A DNA stretch of 64,000 nt, from NCBI RefSeq assembly GCF_002109325.1, contig NZ_CP015348.1:2419501-2483500 (forward strand). The letters run 5' to 3'. The notes beneath the pieces are model-generated. The model searched no databases. It saw only the letters and a list, made by a program, of their open reading frames with translations, and had not been told where the DNA came from. The stretch comes from Sporosarcina ureae (GTDB lineage Bacteria; Bacillota; Bacilli; Bacillales_A; Planococcaceae). Below are positions 16,333 to 25,748 of this stretch, piece after piece. The position numbers and the translations under genes are program-made. Within the stretch, counting starts at the first letter, position 1; each line of letters starts with the position of its first letter.

Positions 16333-17532
16333 TCACACTCGAATCACATCATACAACTTCGCAAACTCTCTCATACTCAAAATCTTCGGCACGGGGTACA
16401 ACGGATTGGCTTCAGATGCCGCTCGTTCGACCATCAGCGGAATATCTTTCTTCACGATCCCTTCCACCTGCTCAGGGATCCCCATCAAACGGTTCAACAT
16501 GCGAATTTCCTCAATAAACTTCTCCGCCTTCATTCGTTTCGTATCCGAACGACTCGTAATTCCAATTAAATCAGCCAACTCTGAGAGGGGCTCATAGACA
16601 GTTTTTCCATAATACTCGAGCACGTGTGGCAAGATAATTGCATTCGCTAATCCATGCGGTATATTATAAAATCCGCCGAGTGTATGTGCAATTGCATGCA
16701 CATTGCCTACGTACGCCCGTGTGAATGCCTTTCCAGCCAAATAAGAAGCCCACTGCATATTTGTTCGTGCAGTTAGATTTTCACCATTACGATACGCTTC
16801 ATATAAATTTGCAAACACCAACTGCACCACTTCGCGACTATCTTTCCATGTTTCCTTCGTATTACTGTTACCAATATACGCCTCAACTGCATGTGTCAAC
16901 GCATCAATACCGGTGGCAGCGGTAATCGAAGGTGGCAACTTGATGGTAAGTAGGGGGTCGAGCACTGCGTAATGTGGAATCAATGAAGTATCGCTGATCG
17001 CATACTTCTCATGCGTCCTGCTATTTGTCACCACCGCGGCCAATGTTGCTTCGCTTCCAGTACCTGCAGTTGTCGGTACCGTAAACAACGTCGGAATTCG
17101 CTTGCGCACATGGAATAAACCCTTCAGTTCGGGAATATGTTTATTGGGTCTGGCAATGCGTGCACCGACCGCTTTCGCGCAATCAATTGGTGACCCGCCA
17201 CCAAACGCAATCAACGCCTCGCATTCGTTCGCTAGATACAACCCACGCGCTTCCTCAATATTATCAATTGTCGGGTTCGCAACCGTCTTGTCATAGACTA
17301 AGTACTTGATGCCGAGTGAATCAAGCCCAACGAGCATGACATCTAGTAAACCAAGTTTCGCAATATCACGGTCTGTAATAATCAGCACGCTACCAATTCC
17401 GAGACTCTTCACCTTACCGGCAAGCCCCTCCAGGCTCCCAGGACCAATGAGTAGCTCAGGTTCACGCCATGGCAATAAGTACATACCCGCCTTGAGCCCG
17501 TTTTGAAATAAACGTGCGTATAATCGATACAT
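16333..17532 (-). CDS. Iron-containing alcohol dehydrogenase
   Basis: A group III (iron-activated) NAD(P)-dependent alcohol dehydrogenase of about 399 residues. It has an N-terminal Rossmann-like domain with GGGSPIDCAKAVG, then the metal-site region: TVPTTAGTGSEAT, the Asp/His pair in GIDALTHAVEAY and the two His of HAIAHTLGGFYNIPHG. Substrate is not predictable; butanol- or lactaldehyde-type enzymes are similar. I place the start at ATG 17532, 8 bases after GGAGAGGGG, not at the in-frame codon 33 bases upstream. A perfect cre box lies 36 bases before the start, so repression by CcpA is likely. It is convergent with the cobalamin operon. Confidence 0.9.
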   Translation of the reverse strand: MYRLYARLFQNGLKAGMYLLPWREPELLIGPGSLEGLAGKVKSLGIGSVLIITDRDIAKLGLLDVMLVGLDSLGIKYLVYDKTVANPTIDNIEEARGLYLANECEALIAFGGGSPIDCAKAVGARIARPNKHIPELKGLFHVRKRIPTLFTVPTTAGTGSEATLAAVVTNSRTHEKYAISDTSLIPHYAVLDPLLTIKLPPSITAATGIDALTHAVEAYIGNSNTKETWKDSREVVQLVFANLYEAYRNGENLTARTNMQWASYLAGKAFTRAYVGNVHAIAHTLGGFYNIPHGLANAIILPHVLEYYGKTVYEPLSELADLIGITSRSDTKRMKAEKFIEEIRMLNRLMGIPEQVEGIVKKDIPLMVERAASEANPLYPVPKILSMREFAKLYDVIRV

Positions 17533-17567
17533 AACCAAAACCCCTCTCCAATGCGCACAGCACATTA

Positions 17568-17581
17568 TGAAAACGTTATCA
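17568..17581 (-). promoter_or_regulatory. CcpA cre box upstream of the alcohol dehydrogenase gene
   Basis: TGAAAACGTTATCA matches the Bacillus cre consensus TGWAANCGNTNWCA at every position. Its position, 36 bases before the start codon, fits catabolite repression. Confidence 0.75.
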
Positions 17582-17663
17582 TTAATTAAGGGAATTTGCT
17601 ATATTGATATATAGTGAAAAGCGAATAATTTCAAAAGTGAAGCTGATGGGGGATTTCAAGTGA

Positions 17664-17775
17664 AAAGATGTGCTTCCAACGCTTCACTTTTACTCGCAAA
17701 AGCCGTTCTTCGTTACGGCTCTTCATGCAGGCCCATAGGAAAGCGTCCGCCAGCTGGAGCTTCCATCCCGTCATA
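17664..17775. repeat. Partial type B intergenic element
   Basis: A fragment of the type B palindrome family: CTTCACTTTTACTCGCAAAA, then GCCGTTCTTCGTTACGGCTC (itself a small hairpin), then GGAAAGCGTCCGCCAGCTGG and a final GCTTCCATCC. These blocks recur in reverse order and orientation at 29115-29309 and in variant form at 32484. It lies in the adh-fadF gap; I see no gene here. Confidence 0.7.
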
Positions 17776-17866
17776 CTTACAACTTCACTCACCACTTTCA
17801 GCACTCACGGGGTAAAGGATTGGAAAAGTCAACCTACTCAAAGAAAAATAAAATTTCGAAAAACTG

Positions 17867-17895
17867 TTGACTGAATGATCATTCATTATTACACT
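17867..17895 (+). promoter_or_regulatory. fadF promoter with TetR-type operator in the spacer
   Basis: TTGACT (17867-17872), 17-base spacer, TACACT (17890-17895). A 14-bp perfect palindrome TGAATGATCATTCA (17872-17885) begins in the -35 and fills most of the spacer, so a bound repressor would block RNA polymerase. The shape resembles operators of TetR-type fatty-acid regulators such as FadR (TGAATGA...TCATTCA). The TetR gene at 25064 is the obvious candidate. Confidence 0.7.
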
Positions 17896-17911
17896 ATACA
17901 TAGAATATAAT

Positions 17912-17925
17912 TGAAAGCGGTTTCT
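17912..17925 (+). promoter_or_regulatory. Candidate cre box in the fadF leader
   Basis: TGAAAGCGGTTTCT fits the cre consensus TGWAANCGNTNWCA at 13 of 14 positions. It lies just downstream of the predicted fadF start of transcription, a normal position for roadblock-type CcpA repression of a catabolic gene. Confidence 0.5.
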
Positions 17926-17967
17926 CATTAGGGGTTTTACAGAGAAGCAAAGGAAGGGGAGAAAGAG

Positions 17968-20205
17968 ATGAACACACTACTCATCGCAAACTGGGTATTA
18001 TTTGTAGCAGTCGTCGTATACGGCTTCGGTCTATTCCTATATTTATTAAAAACCCGATACGAATTCATTCGACTGGGGAGAAAAGAAGAATTCGACAACG
18101 ACATCAAAGCGCGTTTGAAAAAAATCTGGGTCTATGTATTTGGACAAAAGAAACTATTGAAAGATAAAAAGAGTGGGGCTATTCACGTCATGTTCTTCTA
18201 TGGCTTCCTACTCGTACAATTTGGCGCTATCGACCTGATCTGGAAAGGATTAAAGCCGGGTTCACATCTGCCACTGGGCCCGTTGTATCCAGCATTTACA
18301 TTCTTCCAAGAGATCGTCGTATTCGTCATACTAGTAGCGGTCGTCTGGGCATTCTACCGTCGTTACATGGAGAAGCTTGTTCGTCTAAAGCGTGGTTGGA
18401 AATCAGGTCTAGTTCTTATTTTTATCGGACTACTGATGCTCTCCACACTAGTCGCAAACGGCGCGAACATGATTTGGCACAATGAAGGCACGACATGGAC
18501 AGAGCCAATGGCGTCAATCATCGCAACGGTGTTCAGCGGAGTACCTACAGGCGTAGCCGTCACGATATTCTTTATCGGTTGGTGGGTACACTTACTGACA
18601 TTGCTGACGTTCTTAGTGTATGTGCCACAATCCAAGCACGCGCACTTGATCGCAGGTCCAGCAAACGTGTATTTCCATCGCTTGGATCACGCAGGTCGTT
18701 TGAAGCCTATCGATTTTGAAGCGTTGGAAGAAATTGAAGACGAAGAGGACATGCCACCACTAGGTGTTGGTAAGATCACGGACTTCACACAAGCGCAAAT
18801 GATCGACTTTTATGCATGTGTAGAATGTGGACGCTGTACGAATATGTGTCCTGCAACAGGTACAGGTAAAATGCTGTCACCGATGGACTTGATCACGAAA
18901 CTTCGTGACCACCTGACAAACACAGGAGCGATCATGACGAAGCAACAGCCGTGGGTACCTCAACTCATGTTTAAAAACTCACAAGGAAATCAATTGGCAC
19001 TCGCTGCTACGGCAGAAGGAATGACAATGGATGAACTATACAATCCTTCATTGATCGGCGATGTCATCACAGAAGAAGAGATCTGGGCATGTACAACGTG
19101 CCGTAACTGTGAAGACCAGTGTCCGGTTATGAATGAACACGTAGATAAAATTATCGACCTTCGCCGTTATCTTGTTATGACGGAAGGGAAGATGAACCCG
19201 GATGCACAGCGCGCGATGACAAACATCGAACGTCAAGGTAATCCATGGGGCCTTAACCGTAAAGAGAAAGAAAACTGGAGAGATGCACGTCCAGACTTGC
19301 ACATCCCGACAGTGAAAGAAGCGAAGAAAGCTGGAGAAGACTTTGAATACTTACTATGGGTAGGTTCCATGGGAGCATTTGATAACCGCTCACAGAAAAT
19401 TGCTCTATCGTTCGCACATTTATTGAATGAAGCAGGGGTAAGCTTCGCGATTCTTGGTAACAAAGAGAAGAACTCTGGGGACACACCACGTCGTCTCGGA
19501 AATGAATTCTTATTCCAAGAGCTCGCTACAGCGAATATCGCAGAATTTGAAAAAGCGAACGTTTCAAAAATTGTTACAATCGATCCGCACGCTTACAATA
19601 TTTTCAAAAATGAATACCCTGACTTCGGTCTGCAAGTCATCGTGAAACACCATACTGAATTACTTCATGAATTGGTGATGGCAGGCAAACTTGTACCGAA
19701 ACATGCAATCGATGAAGTGATCACATTCCATGATTCTTGTTACTTAGGACGCTACAACGATGTCTATGATCAGCCGAGAGAAATACTTAAAGCGATTCCA
19801 GGTGTTACACTCGTTGAAATGGAACGTAACCGTGAAGACGGTATGTGTTGTGGAGCTGGTGGCGGAATGATGTGGATGGAAGAAGACACAGGGCAGCGCG
19901 TTAACGTTGCACGTACTGAACAAGCGCTGGAAGTCAGCCCAGGAATCATCTCCTCTGGATGTCCGTATTGCTTGACGATGCTATCCGACGGAACGAAAGC
20001 AGTTGAAGTCGAATATCAAGTCGGCACATACGATATCGCTGAACTATTAGAACGCTCTATTTTTGGAGAACACGAAACAGTGGCTGAACCTGTAGTAGAG
20101 GAAGAAGTAGTTGTACAAGAAGAAGTGCTTGCAGAGCCTGAATTGGCTGTAACGGTTGAAACAGAGGATGAAGCACCGAAAAACGACGATGGAAAACAAG
20201 ATTAA
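17968..20205 (+). CDS. fadF: Membrane iron-sulfur oxidoreductase, heterodisulfide-reductase-like (FadF/YwjF)
   Basis: A 745-residue membrane protein. The first 240 residues hold about six membrane segments like a cytochrome b/NarI-type domain. A cytoplasmic part follows with two 4Fe-4S motifs, CVECGRCTNMCP near 283 and CTTCRNCEDQCP near 374. Two CCG (cysteine-rich) domains come next (HDSCYLGR; MCCGAGGGMMWMEED; SSGCPYCLTML), and an acidic tail of about 50 residues. FadF is thought to pass electrons from acyl-CoA dehydrogenases via ETF to the quinone pool. It leads a cluster with thiolase, hydroxyacyl-CoA dehydrogenase and two acyl-CoA dehydrogenases. ATG 17968 follows GAAGGGGAG. Confidence 0.92.
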   Translation: MNTLLIANWVLFVAVVVYGFGLFLYLLKTRYEFIRLGRKEEFDNDIKARLKKIWVYVFGQKKLLKDKKSGAIHVMFFYGFLLVQFGAIDLIWKGLKPGSHLPLGPLYPAFTFFQEIVVFVILVAVVWAFYRRYMEKLVRLKRGWKSGLVLIFIGLLMLSTLVANGANMIWHNEGTTWTEPMASIIATVFSGVPTGVAVTIFFIGWWVHLLTLLTFLVYVPQSKHAHLIAGPANVYFHRLDHAGRLKPIDFEALEEIEDEEDMPPLGVGKITDFTQAQMIDFYACVECGRCTNMCPATGTGKMLSPMDLITKLRDHLTNTGAIMTKQQPWVPQLMFKNSQGNQLALAATAEGMTMDELYNPSLIGDVITEEEIWACTTCRNCEDQCPVMNEHVDKIIDLRRYLVMTEGKMNPDAQRAMTNIERQGNPWGLNRKEKENWRDARPDLHIPTVKEAKKAGEDFEYLLWVGSMGAFDNRSQKIALSFAHLLNEAGVSFAILGNKEKNSGDTPRRLGNEFLFQELATANIAEFEKANVSKIVTIDPHAYNIFKNEYPDFGLQVIVKHHTELLHELVMAGKLVPKHAIDEVITFHDSCYLGRYNDVYDQPREILKAIPGVTLVEMERNREDGMCCGAGGGMMWMEEDTGQRVNVARTEQALEVSPGIISSGCPYCLTMLSDGTKAVEVEYQVGTYDIAELLERSIFGEHETVAEPVVEEEVVVQEEVLAEPELAVTVETEDEAPKNDDGKQD

Positions 20206-20281
20206 AATTATTGCGAATACCGTGTAAATACCGTACAATTAAGAGTATCTAAAACGCTAACATGCAACTGAATAGATAAAT

Positions 20282-20308
20282 GAGAGGGTCTTCGTGCCCT
20301 CTTCTTTA
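20282..20308 (+). terminator. Possible fadF terminator
   Basis: GAGAGGG (20282-20288) pairs with CCCTCTT (20297-20303) around an 8-base loop, followed by a broken T run. Moderate strength. The downstream thiolase gene may have its own promoter, or the hairpin may be partly read through. Confidence 0.5.
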
Positions 20309-20364
20309 TTAGACAAATATCGAGCGAGCGTTCAGTCAGTACACAAAATAGGAGGAATTTGAAA

Positions 20365-21555
20365 ATGAGAACAGTAATCTTACAAGGTGCTAGAACACCA
20401 TTTGGAAAACTAAGCGGTGCATTGCAGTCCCAAACAGCAAGCGATCTTGGTGGTATCGCAATAAAGGAAGCGCTTTCACGCGCTGGAGTACAAGGCGATG
20501 AAGTAGACGAAGTCATCATGGGAACAGTATTGCAAGCAGGCCAAGGTCAAATTCCTTCCCGTCAAGCAGCTGTCAAAGGCGGCATTCCATACGGCGTTAA
20601 AACAGAAACAATTAACAAAGTATGTGCTTCAGGCATGCGCAGTATCACACTCGGAGATCAGCTCATCCGTCTTGGCGATGAGACGACAATCGTCGCAGGC
20701 GGTATGGAATCTATGACCAACGCACCGTATTATGCAAATGTCCGTTCAGGTTTGAAAATGGGCGATAGCACATTGGTAGACGGCATGATCTATGATGGAC
20801 TGACATGTTCATTCTCCGAAGGCAATGTCCACATGGGCACATACGGAAACAGCACAGCAAACGACTTCTCTGTGAGCCGTGAAACGCAAGATAAATGGTC
20901 ACTGCGCAGTCATGAACGTGCGCTTGCAGCAATCGATAACGGATTATTCGCAGAAGAAATCGTTGGAGTCAGCATTCCACAACGTAAAGGCGATCCGATC
21001 GTTGTAACGGAAGACGAAGGTCCACGTAGAGGTAGCTCGCTTGAAGCGCTAGCTAAATTGCGTCCGGCTTTCGGTAAAGAAGGCAGTGTCACAGCAGGAA
21101 ATGCACCAGGCATCAATGACGGAGCGTGCGCGGTTGTCTTAATGAATGAAGAAGAAGCGAAAAAGCAAGGCAAAGAACCACTTGCGGTTATTCTCGGGCA
21201 CGCAGAAGTCGCGATCGAACCAGAACGTTTCCCTGAAACACCAGGTCACGTCATCAAGGCATTACTTGAGAAAACAGGTAAAACTGCAGACGAAATCGAT
21301 CTATACGAAATCAATGAAGCATTCGCAGTCGTTGCGCTGGCTAGCTCACAAATTGCTGGGCTCGATGAAGAAAAAGTTAACGTCAATGGTGGAGCAGTCG
21401 CACTAGGACACCCAATCGGTGCAAGTGGAGCGCGTGTTGTGCTTACACTAGCAAATGAATTAAAACGTCGTGGTGGCGGAATCGGTATCGCAGCAATCTG
21501 TTCAGGTGGCGGCCAAGGCGATGCCATCATGATTGAAGTACCTAAAACTAACTGA
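20365..21555 (+). CDS. Acetyl-CoA C-acetyltransferase (thiolase)
   Basis: A thiolase II family enzyme of about 396 residues that makes or cleaves acetoacetyl-CoA/3-ketoacyl-CoA. It carries the nucleophilic Cys block INKVCASGMRS, the NEAFA motif (LYEINEAFAVV), the HPIGASGAR motif with catalytic His and the C-terminal CSGGGQGDA with the second Cys. Start ATG 20365 lies 9 bases after AGGAGG; the upstream in-frame TTG at 20359 is less likely. A TetR-like half-palindrome (CGAGCGAGCGTTCA, 20321-20334) stands just before the Shine-Dalgarno. The hbd gene follows 14 bases later. Confidence 0.96.
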   Translation: MRTVILQGARTPFGKLSGALQSQTASDLGGIAIKEALSRAGVQGDEVDEVIMGTVLQAGQGQIPSRQAAVKGGIPYGVKTETINKVCASGMRSITLGDQLIRLGDETTIVAGGMESMTNAPYYANVRSGLKMGDSTLVDGMIYDGLTCSFSEGNVHMGTYGNSTANDFSVSRETQDKWSLRSHERALAAIDNGLFAEEIVGVSIPQRKGDPIVVTEDEGPRRGSSLEALAKLRPAFGKEGSVTAGNAPGINDGACAVVLMNEEEAKKQGKEPLAVILGHAEVAIEPERFPETPGHVIKALLEKTGKTADEIDLYEINEAFAVVALASSQIAGLDEEKVNVNGGAVALGHPIGASGARVVLTLANELKRRGGGIGIAAICSGGGQGDAIMIEVPKTN

Positions 21556-21569
21556 TTGGGGGATTCCAA

Positions 21570-22421
21570 ATGACAATTGAACATGTATTCGTAATCGGTG
21601 CAGGACAAATGGGTGGAGGAATCGCCCAGGTCTGTGCACAAGCGGGCTATCAAGTGACACTTCATGATCTAAATGAAGAAGCGTTTGATCGAGGTTTTAA
21701 GGTCATCACGAAGAACTTGGAACGCAATGTAGAAAAAGGTCGTATGACAGAAGAAGAAAAAGAAACGGTTCTAGGACGTTTCACGAAATCGACTGATATG
21801 CAAAATGCCAAAAATGCCGATATCGTCATCGAAGCGGCAGTTGAAAATATGGCGGTTAAATCAAAGATCTTTGCAGAACTGGATGAAATTACGCCAGAGC
21901 ATACAATTCTTGCGACCAATACGTCTTCGTTGCCAATCACAGAAATTGGTGCAGCAACAAAACGCCCAGGTAAAGTAATCGGCATGCACTTCATGAATCC
22001 GGTACCGGTCATGAAGCTCGTAGAAGTCATCCGAGGACTCGCAACAGATGATGATGTCTATCAAGCGGTCGAAGACATGACGAAAAAGCTCAATAAAACA
22101 CCAGTTGAAGTGAATGACGCACCTGGATTTGTTGCAAACCGTGTGCTGATGCCGATGATCAACGAGGCGATCTTTACATTATACGAAGGCGTCGCAACGA
22201 AAGAAGCAATTGACGATGTCATGAAAATGGGGATGAATCATCCAATGGGGCCCCTGCAGTTGGCAGATTTCATTGGACTCGATACATGCCTCTACATTAT
22301 GGAAACACTGTATGAAGGATTCGGCGATTCAAAATACCGACCATGTCCATTATTGCGTAAGTACGTGAAAGCAGGCTGGTACGGTAAGAAAACAGGTCGC
22401 GGTTTCTATACCTACGAATAA
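21570..22421 (+). CDS. 3-hydroxybutyryl-CoA dehydrogenase
   Basis: An NAD(P)-dependent L-3-hydroxyacyl-CoA dehydrogenase of the short, single-function type, 283 residues. It has an N-terminal dinucleotide-binding GAGQMGGGIAQ, the SSLPIT and GMHFMNPVPVMKLVE block with catalytic His, and the C-terminal PGFVANRVLMPMINEA and GPLQLADFIGLD. It interconverts acetoacetyl-CoA and 3-hydroxybutyryl-CoA, between the thiolase before it and the acyl-CoA dehydrogenases after it. The Shine-Dalgarno TTGGGGGA precedes ATG 21570. Confidence 0.96.
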   Translation: MTIEHVFVIGAGQMGGGIAQVCAQAGYQVTLHDLNEEAFDRGFKVITKNLERNVEKGRMTEEEKETVLGRFTKSTDMQNAKNADIVIEAAVENMAVKSKIFAELDEITPEHTILATNTSSLPITEIGAATKRPGKVIGMHFMNPVPVMKLVEVIRGLATDDDVYQAVEDMTKKLNKTPVEVNDAPGFVANRVLMPMINEAIFTLYEGVATKEAIDDVMKMGMNHPMGPLQLADFIGLDTCLYIMETLYEGFGDSKYRPCPLLRKYVKAGWYGKKTGRGFYTYE

Positions 22422-22453
22422 ATTGATTAAGCTGAAAGCAAGAGGTGAGAAGG

Positions 22454-23590
22454 ATGGACTTTACATTAACAGAAGAACAACAAATGATGCGCCAAATGGT
22501 TCGTGATTTCGCAAAGAACGAGATCGAACCTTGGATTCCTCGGATGGAAGATGGGGAGTTTCCACGTGAACTACTAGAGAAAATGGGCGAGCTTGGATTG
22601 ATGGGAATTACAGCGCCTGAACAATATGGAGGTTCAGAGATGGACTTCCTGTCATATATCATCGCGATTCACGAACTATCGAAAGTCAGCGCCGTCATGG
22701 GCGTCGTGTTGTCTGTCCATACTTCTGTTGGAATGAATCCAATCCTCTACTTCGGTACGGAAGAACAAAAGAACCGCTACTTGCCGAAGATGGCATCAGG
22801 TGAATACCTTGGTGCATTCTGCCTGACAGAAGCATCTTCTGGGTCAGACGCAGGTTCATTGAAAACAAAAGCGAAGCGAGTCGACGACCATTACGTGATC
22901 AACGGCTCTAAAATGTTCATTACAAACGGTGGAGAAGCAGATGTCTACATCGTCTTTGCCAACACTGCTCCTGAAAAAGGAACGTACGGCATCACCGCAT
23001 TCATCGTCGACCGAGATACACCGGGATTATCGATTGGCAAAGACGAAAAGAAAATGGGTCTACATGGCTCACGTACCGTCGCGCTGAGCTTCGACAATAT
23101 GAAAGTACCTGTTGAAAATAGGCTTGGTGAAGAAGAAGGCGGCTTCAAAATTGCCATGGCCAACCTCGACGTAGGCCGAATCGGAATCGCAGCCCAATCA
23201 CTAGGCATAGCAGAAGCCTCACTAGAAGCCGCTGTAGATTACGCAAAAGAACGCGAACAATTCGGCAAACCAATCGCCGCCAACCAAGGCATTGGATTCA
23301 AACTAGCCGACATGGCAACCGCAACAGAAGCGGCCCGCCTACTAGTCTACCGCGCAGCGTGGCTACGAACAGAAGGCAAACCATGCGGCAAAGAAGCCTC
23401 CATGGCCAAACTATTCGCATCCCAAGCAGCCGTAGACAACTCCATAGAAGCCGTCCAAGTATTCGGAGGCTACGGCTACACCAAAGACTACCCAGTAGAA
23501 CGCTACTTCCGCGACGCAAAAGTATGCCAAATCTACGAAGGCACAAGCGAAATCCAAAAAGTAGTCATCGCCAAGCACGTCACGAACTAA
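22454..23590 (+). CDS. Acyl-CoA dehydrogenase 1 (short/branched-chain type)
   Basis: An FAD-dependent acyl-CoA dehydrogenase of 378 residues. It starts MDFTLTEEQQMMRQMVRDFA. It has the FAD/substrate segment GAFCLTEASSGSDAGSLKTKA, YVINGSKMFITNGG, the [24 protein letters not shown] block and catalytic Glu in QIYEGTSEIQ. The GGYGYT pattern is typical of the butyryl/isobutyryl-CoA dehydrogenases. ATG 22454 is preferred over GTG 22445 from the Shine-Dalgarno AAGAGGTGAG. From about 23190 the codons become strikingly rich in C at third positions, up to the stop beside a palindromic repeat. Confidence 0.95.
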   Translation: MDFTLTEEQQMMRQMVRDFAKNEIEPWIPRMEDGEFPRELLEKMGELGLMGITAPEQYGGSEMDFLSYIIAIHELSKVSAVMGVVLSVHTSVGMNPILYFGTEEQKNRYLPKMASGEYLGAFCLTEASSGSDAGSLKTKAKRVDDHYVINGSKMFITNGGEADVYIVFANTAPEKGTYGITAFIVDRDTPGLSIGKDEKKMGLHGSRTVALSFDNMKVPVENRLGEEEGGFKIAMANLDVGRIGIAAQSLGIAEASLEAAVDYAKEREQFGKPIAANQGIGFKLADMATATEAARLLVYRAAWLRTEGKPCGKEASMAKLFASQAAVDNSIEAVQVFGGYGYTKDYPVERYFRDAKVCQIYEGTSEIQKVVIAKHVTN

Positions 23591-23705
23591 AGTTAGACGC
23601 GCTTAGGGGAGCACATGGCACGGTTATGACGCACTTTGGCAAGATGACTTACATCAACTTACTAATTTAGTAATGTCAGCTTGCTTCAACAAGTTATAAG
23701 TAGGG

Positions 23706-23830
23706 ATTGGAGCGGAAGACAGGGCGACTCCGGGAGGATCAGCGTGCGCCTTGAGACCCTGGACTGAACGAAGTGAGGGAAGCGGCTCAAGCCACGCCCT
23801 CCGGAAAGCGTCCCTGTCTGGAGCTCCAAT
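23706..23830. repeat. Palindromic intergenic element, type A
   Basis: An outer inverted repeat ATTGGAGC (23706-23713) / GCTCCAAT (23823-23830), an inner stem GACAGGG(cga) with GCGTCCCTGTC, and the family signature GGGAGGATCAG on the left and CCCTCCGGAAAGCGTCCC on the right. It separates the two acyl-CoA dehydrogenase genes inside an otherwise compact operon. Non-coding. Confidence 0.85.
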
Positions 23831-23908
23831 CACCAAACCACAAGCCAACATCAAGCCTTACTATTTTCAATGCGACTTTCATTAACCAAACAAAAGGGTG
23901 GGAAAACA

Positions 23909-25048
23909 ATGGACTTTAAATTATCAGAAGAACACGAAATGATTAGAAAAATGGTACGCGACTTTGCACAAAAAGAAGTAGCGCCAACCGCAGCACAACG
24001 AGACGAAGACGAAACCTTCGACATGGACATCTTCCACAAGATGGCCGAACTCGGACTCACAGGCATTCCATGGCCAGAAGAATACGGCGGCATCGGCAGC
24101 GACTTCCTAGCCTACGTCATCGCAGTAGAAGAACTATCCCGTGTCTGCGCATCCACAGGCGTCGTCCTGTCCGCACACACATCTCTAGCAGGATGGCCAC
24201 TATACAAATACGGCAACGAAGAGCAAAAACAAAAATACTTACGTCCACTTGCAGAAGGTTCGAAAATGGGCGCATACTGCTTAACGGAAGCAGGCTCAGG
24301 ATCAGACGCAGGCGGCATGAAAACTACGGCAAAGCTTGACGGTGACGACTACGTGCTAAACGGCTCGAAAATCTTCATCACAAACGGCGGAATTGCCGAC
24401 ACATATATCGTCTTCGCTGTAACGGATCCCGAATCCAAACATAAAGGAACGAGCGCATTCATTGTAGAAAGCACATTCGAAGGTTTCTCTGTAGGGAAGA
24501 AAGAGAAGAAAATGGGTATTCGTTCATCGCCTACAACAGAAGTTGTACTCGAAAACTGTCGCGTACCGAAAGAAAACCTTCTTGGGGAAGAAGGCGACGG
24601 ATTCATTATTGCTATGAAAACACTTGACGGTGGACGTAATGGGATTGCAGCTCAAGCAGTCGGCATTGCACAAGGCGCACTCGACGCTGCTGTCGATTAC
24701 TCAAAAGAGCGTACACAATTCGGTAAGCCAATCGTTGCGAATCAAGGTATCAGCTTCAAATTGGCGGATATGGCAACTGCGACAGAAGCTTCTCGTCTAT
24801 TGACATACCAAGCAGCATGGCTTGAATCCAATGATCTGCCATATGGTAAAGCATCTGCCATGGCCAAACTAATGGCTGGTGATACAGCGATGAAAGTGAC
24901 TACTGAAGCGGTTCAAGTGTTTGGCGGCTACGGTTATACGAAAGATTATCCGGTAGAACGCTATATGCGTGACGCGAAAATTACGCAAATCTATGAAGGT
25001 ACACAAGAAATTCAACGTCTCGTCATTTCTCGTATGCTGACGAAATAA
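23909..25048 (+). CDS. Acyl-CoA dehydrogenase 2 (short/branched-chain type)
   Basis: A second FAD-dependent acyl-CoA dehydrogenase, 379 residues, clearly paralogous to the one at 22454: [78 protein letters not shown] and catalytic Glu in [10 protein letters not shown]. One of the pair may act on butyryl-CoA and the other on isobutyryl- or methylbutyryl-CoA; the sequence does not decide. ATG 23909 is chosen over 23870 because AAGGGTGGG lies just in front. The first 100 codons share the C-rich third-position bias seen at the end of the upstream paralogue. Confidence 0.95.
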   Translation: MDFKLSEEHEMIRKMVRDFAQKEVAPTAAQRDEDETFDMDIFHKMAELGLTGIPWPEEYGGIGSDFLAYVIAVEELSRVCASTGVVLSAHTSLAGWPLYKYGNEEQKQKYLRPLAEGSKMGAYCLTEAGSGSDAGGMKTTAKLDGDDYVLNGSKIFITNGGIADTYIVFAVTDPESKHKGTSAFIVESTFEGFSVGKKEKKMGIRSSPTTEVVLENCRVPKENLLGEEGDGFIIAMKTLDGGRNGIAAQAVGIAQGALDAAVDYSKERTQFGKPIVANQGISFKLADMATATEASRLLTYQAAWLESNDLPYGKASAMAKLMAGDTAMKVTTEAVQVFGGYGYTKDYPVERYMRDAKITQIYEGTQEIQRLVISRMLTK

Positions 25049-25063
25049 CAGGGGGTCTACCCA

Positions 25064-25681
25064 ATGCCAAAACATGAAGTGAAATCTACTGTCAAAGATG
25101 AAGAGCTTATTCAGAGGAGACGCGAACAAATTAGTCGAGGCGCTGTTAAGCTGTTTATCAACAAAGGGTTTCACCGTACGACAACACGTGAAATTGCCAA
25201 AGAAGCCGGCTTCAGTATAGGGACGCTGTATGAGTATATCCGGACAAAGGAAGATGTCCTCTATCTCGTTTGCGACAATATTTACAATGAAGTCAAAATC
25301 CGTCTTTCTGAACTCGACACGAATGATAAAACGATAGAAGGATTGCGCGTGGCGATTTCGCGATATTACGAAGTGATCGATCAAATGTCCGATGAGTTCC
25401 TCGTCATGTACCAGGAGTCAAAATCCTTGCCGAGAGAAGCATTGCGCTACGTTCTAACGAAGGAGCTGGAGATGGTTGAGCAATTCGAGACGATCATCCG
25501 CCGATGCATGGAAGCAGGAAATCTGCGTATTGGGCCGGATGAAGTATCGTTGACAGCGCACCATATTTTAGTATCGGGTCAAATGTGGTCGTTTAGAAGA
25601 TGGGCACTGCGCAAAGAGTATTCATTGCAACGCTATATCGATATACAAACAGAGCAAATTATCAAAGGGCTTGAAAAGTAA
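25064..25681 (+). CDS. TetR/AcrR family transcriptional regulator
   Basis: A 205-residue repressor with an N-terminal helix-turn-helix of TetR type ([44 protein letters not shown], residues 27-70) and an all-helical ligand-binding domain. It is co-directional within the acyl-CoA gene cluster and is followed closely by icmF. It probably senses an acyl-CoA and controls the cluster through the palindrome in the fadF promoter; this is inference from position and operator form. It is not the classical FadR by its N-terminus. Confidence 0.88.
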   Translation: MPKHEVKSTVKDEELIQRRREQISRGAVKLFINKGFHRTTTREIAKEAGFSIGTLYEYIRTKEDVLYLVCDNIYNEVKIRLSELDTNDKTIEGLRVAISRYYEVIDQMSDEFLVMYQESKSLPREALRYVLTKELEMVEQFETIIRRCMEAGNLRIGPDEVSLTAHHILVSGQMWSFRRWALRKEYSLQRYIDIQTEQIIKGLEK

Positions 25682-25748
25682 AACACTTGCAGACTCCGCT
25701 GTGACGAGTTCACAGCGACGGTCGGCATGTACGAAAGGCGGAAGGCAA

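Noticed and set aside
16055-16597. Open frames on both strands through the 21-bp array, encoding heptad-repeat peptides
   Set aside because: They are open only because 21 is a multiple of three. They lack ribosome-binding sites, occur in several frames at once, and run into the 3' end of the alcohol dehydrogenase gene.
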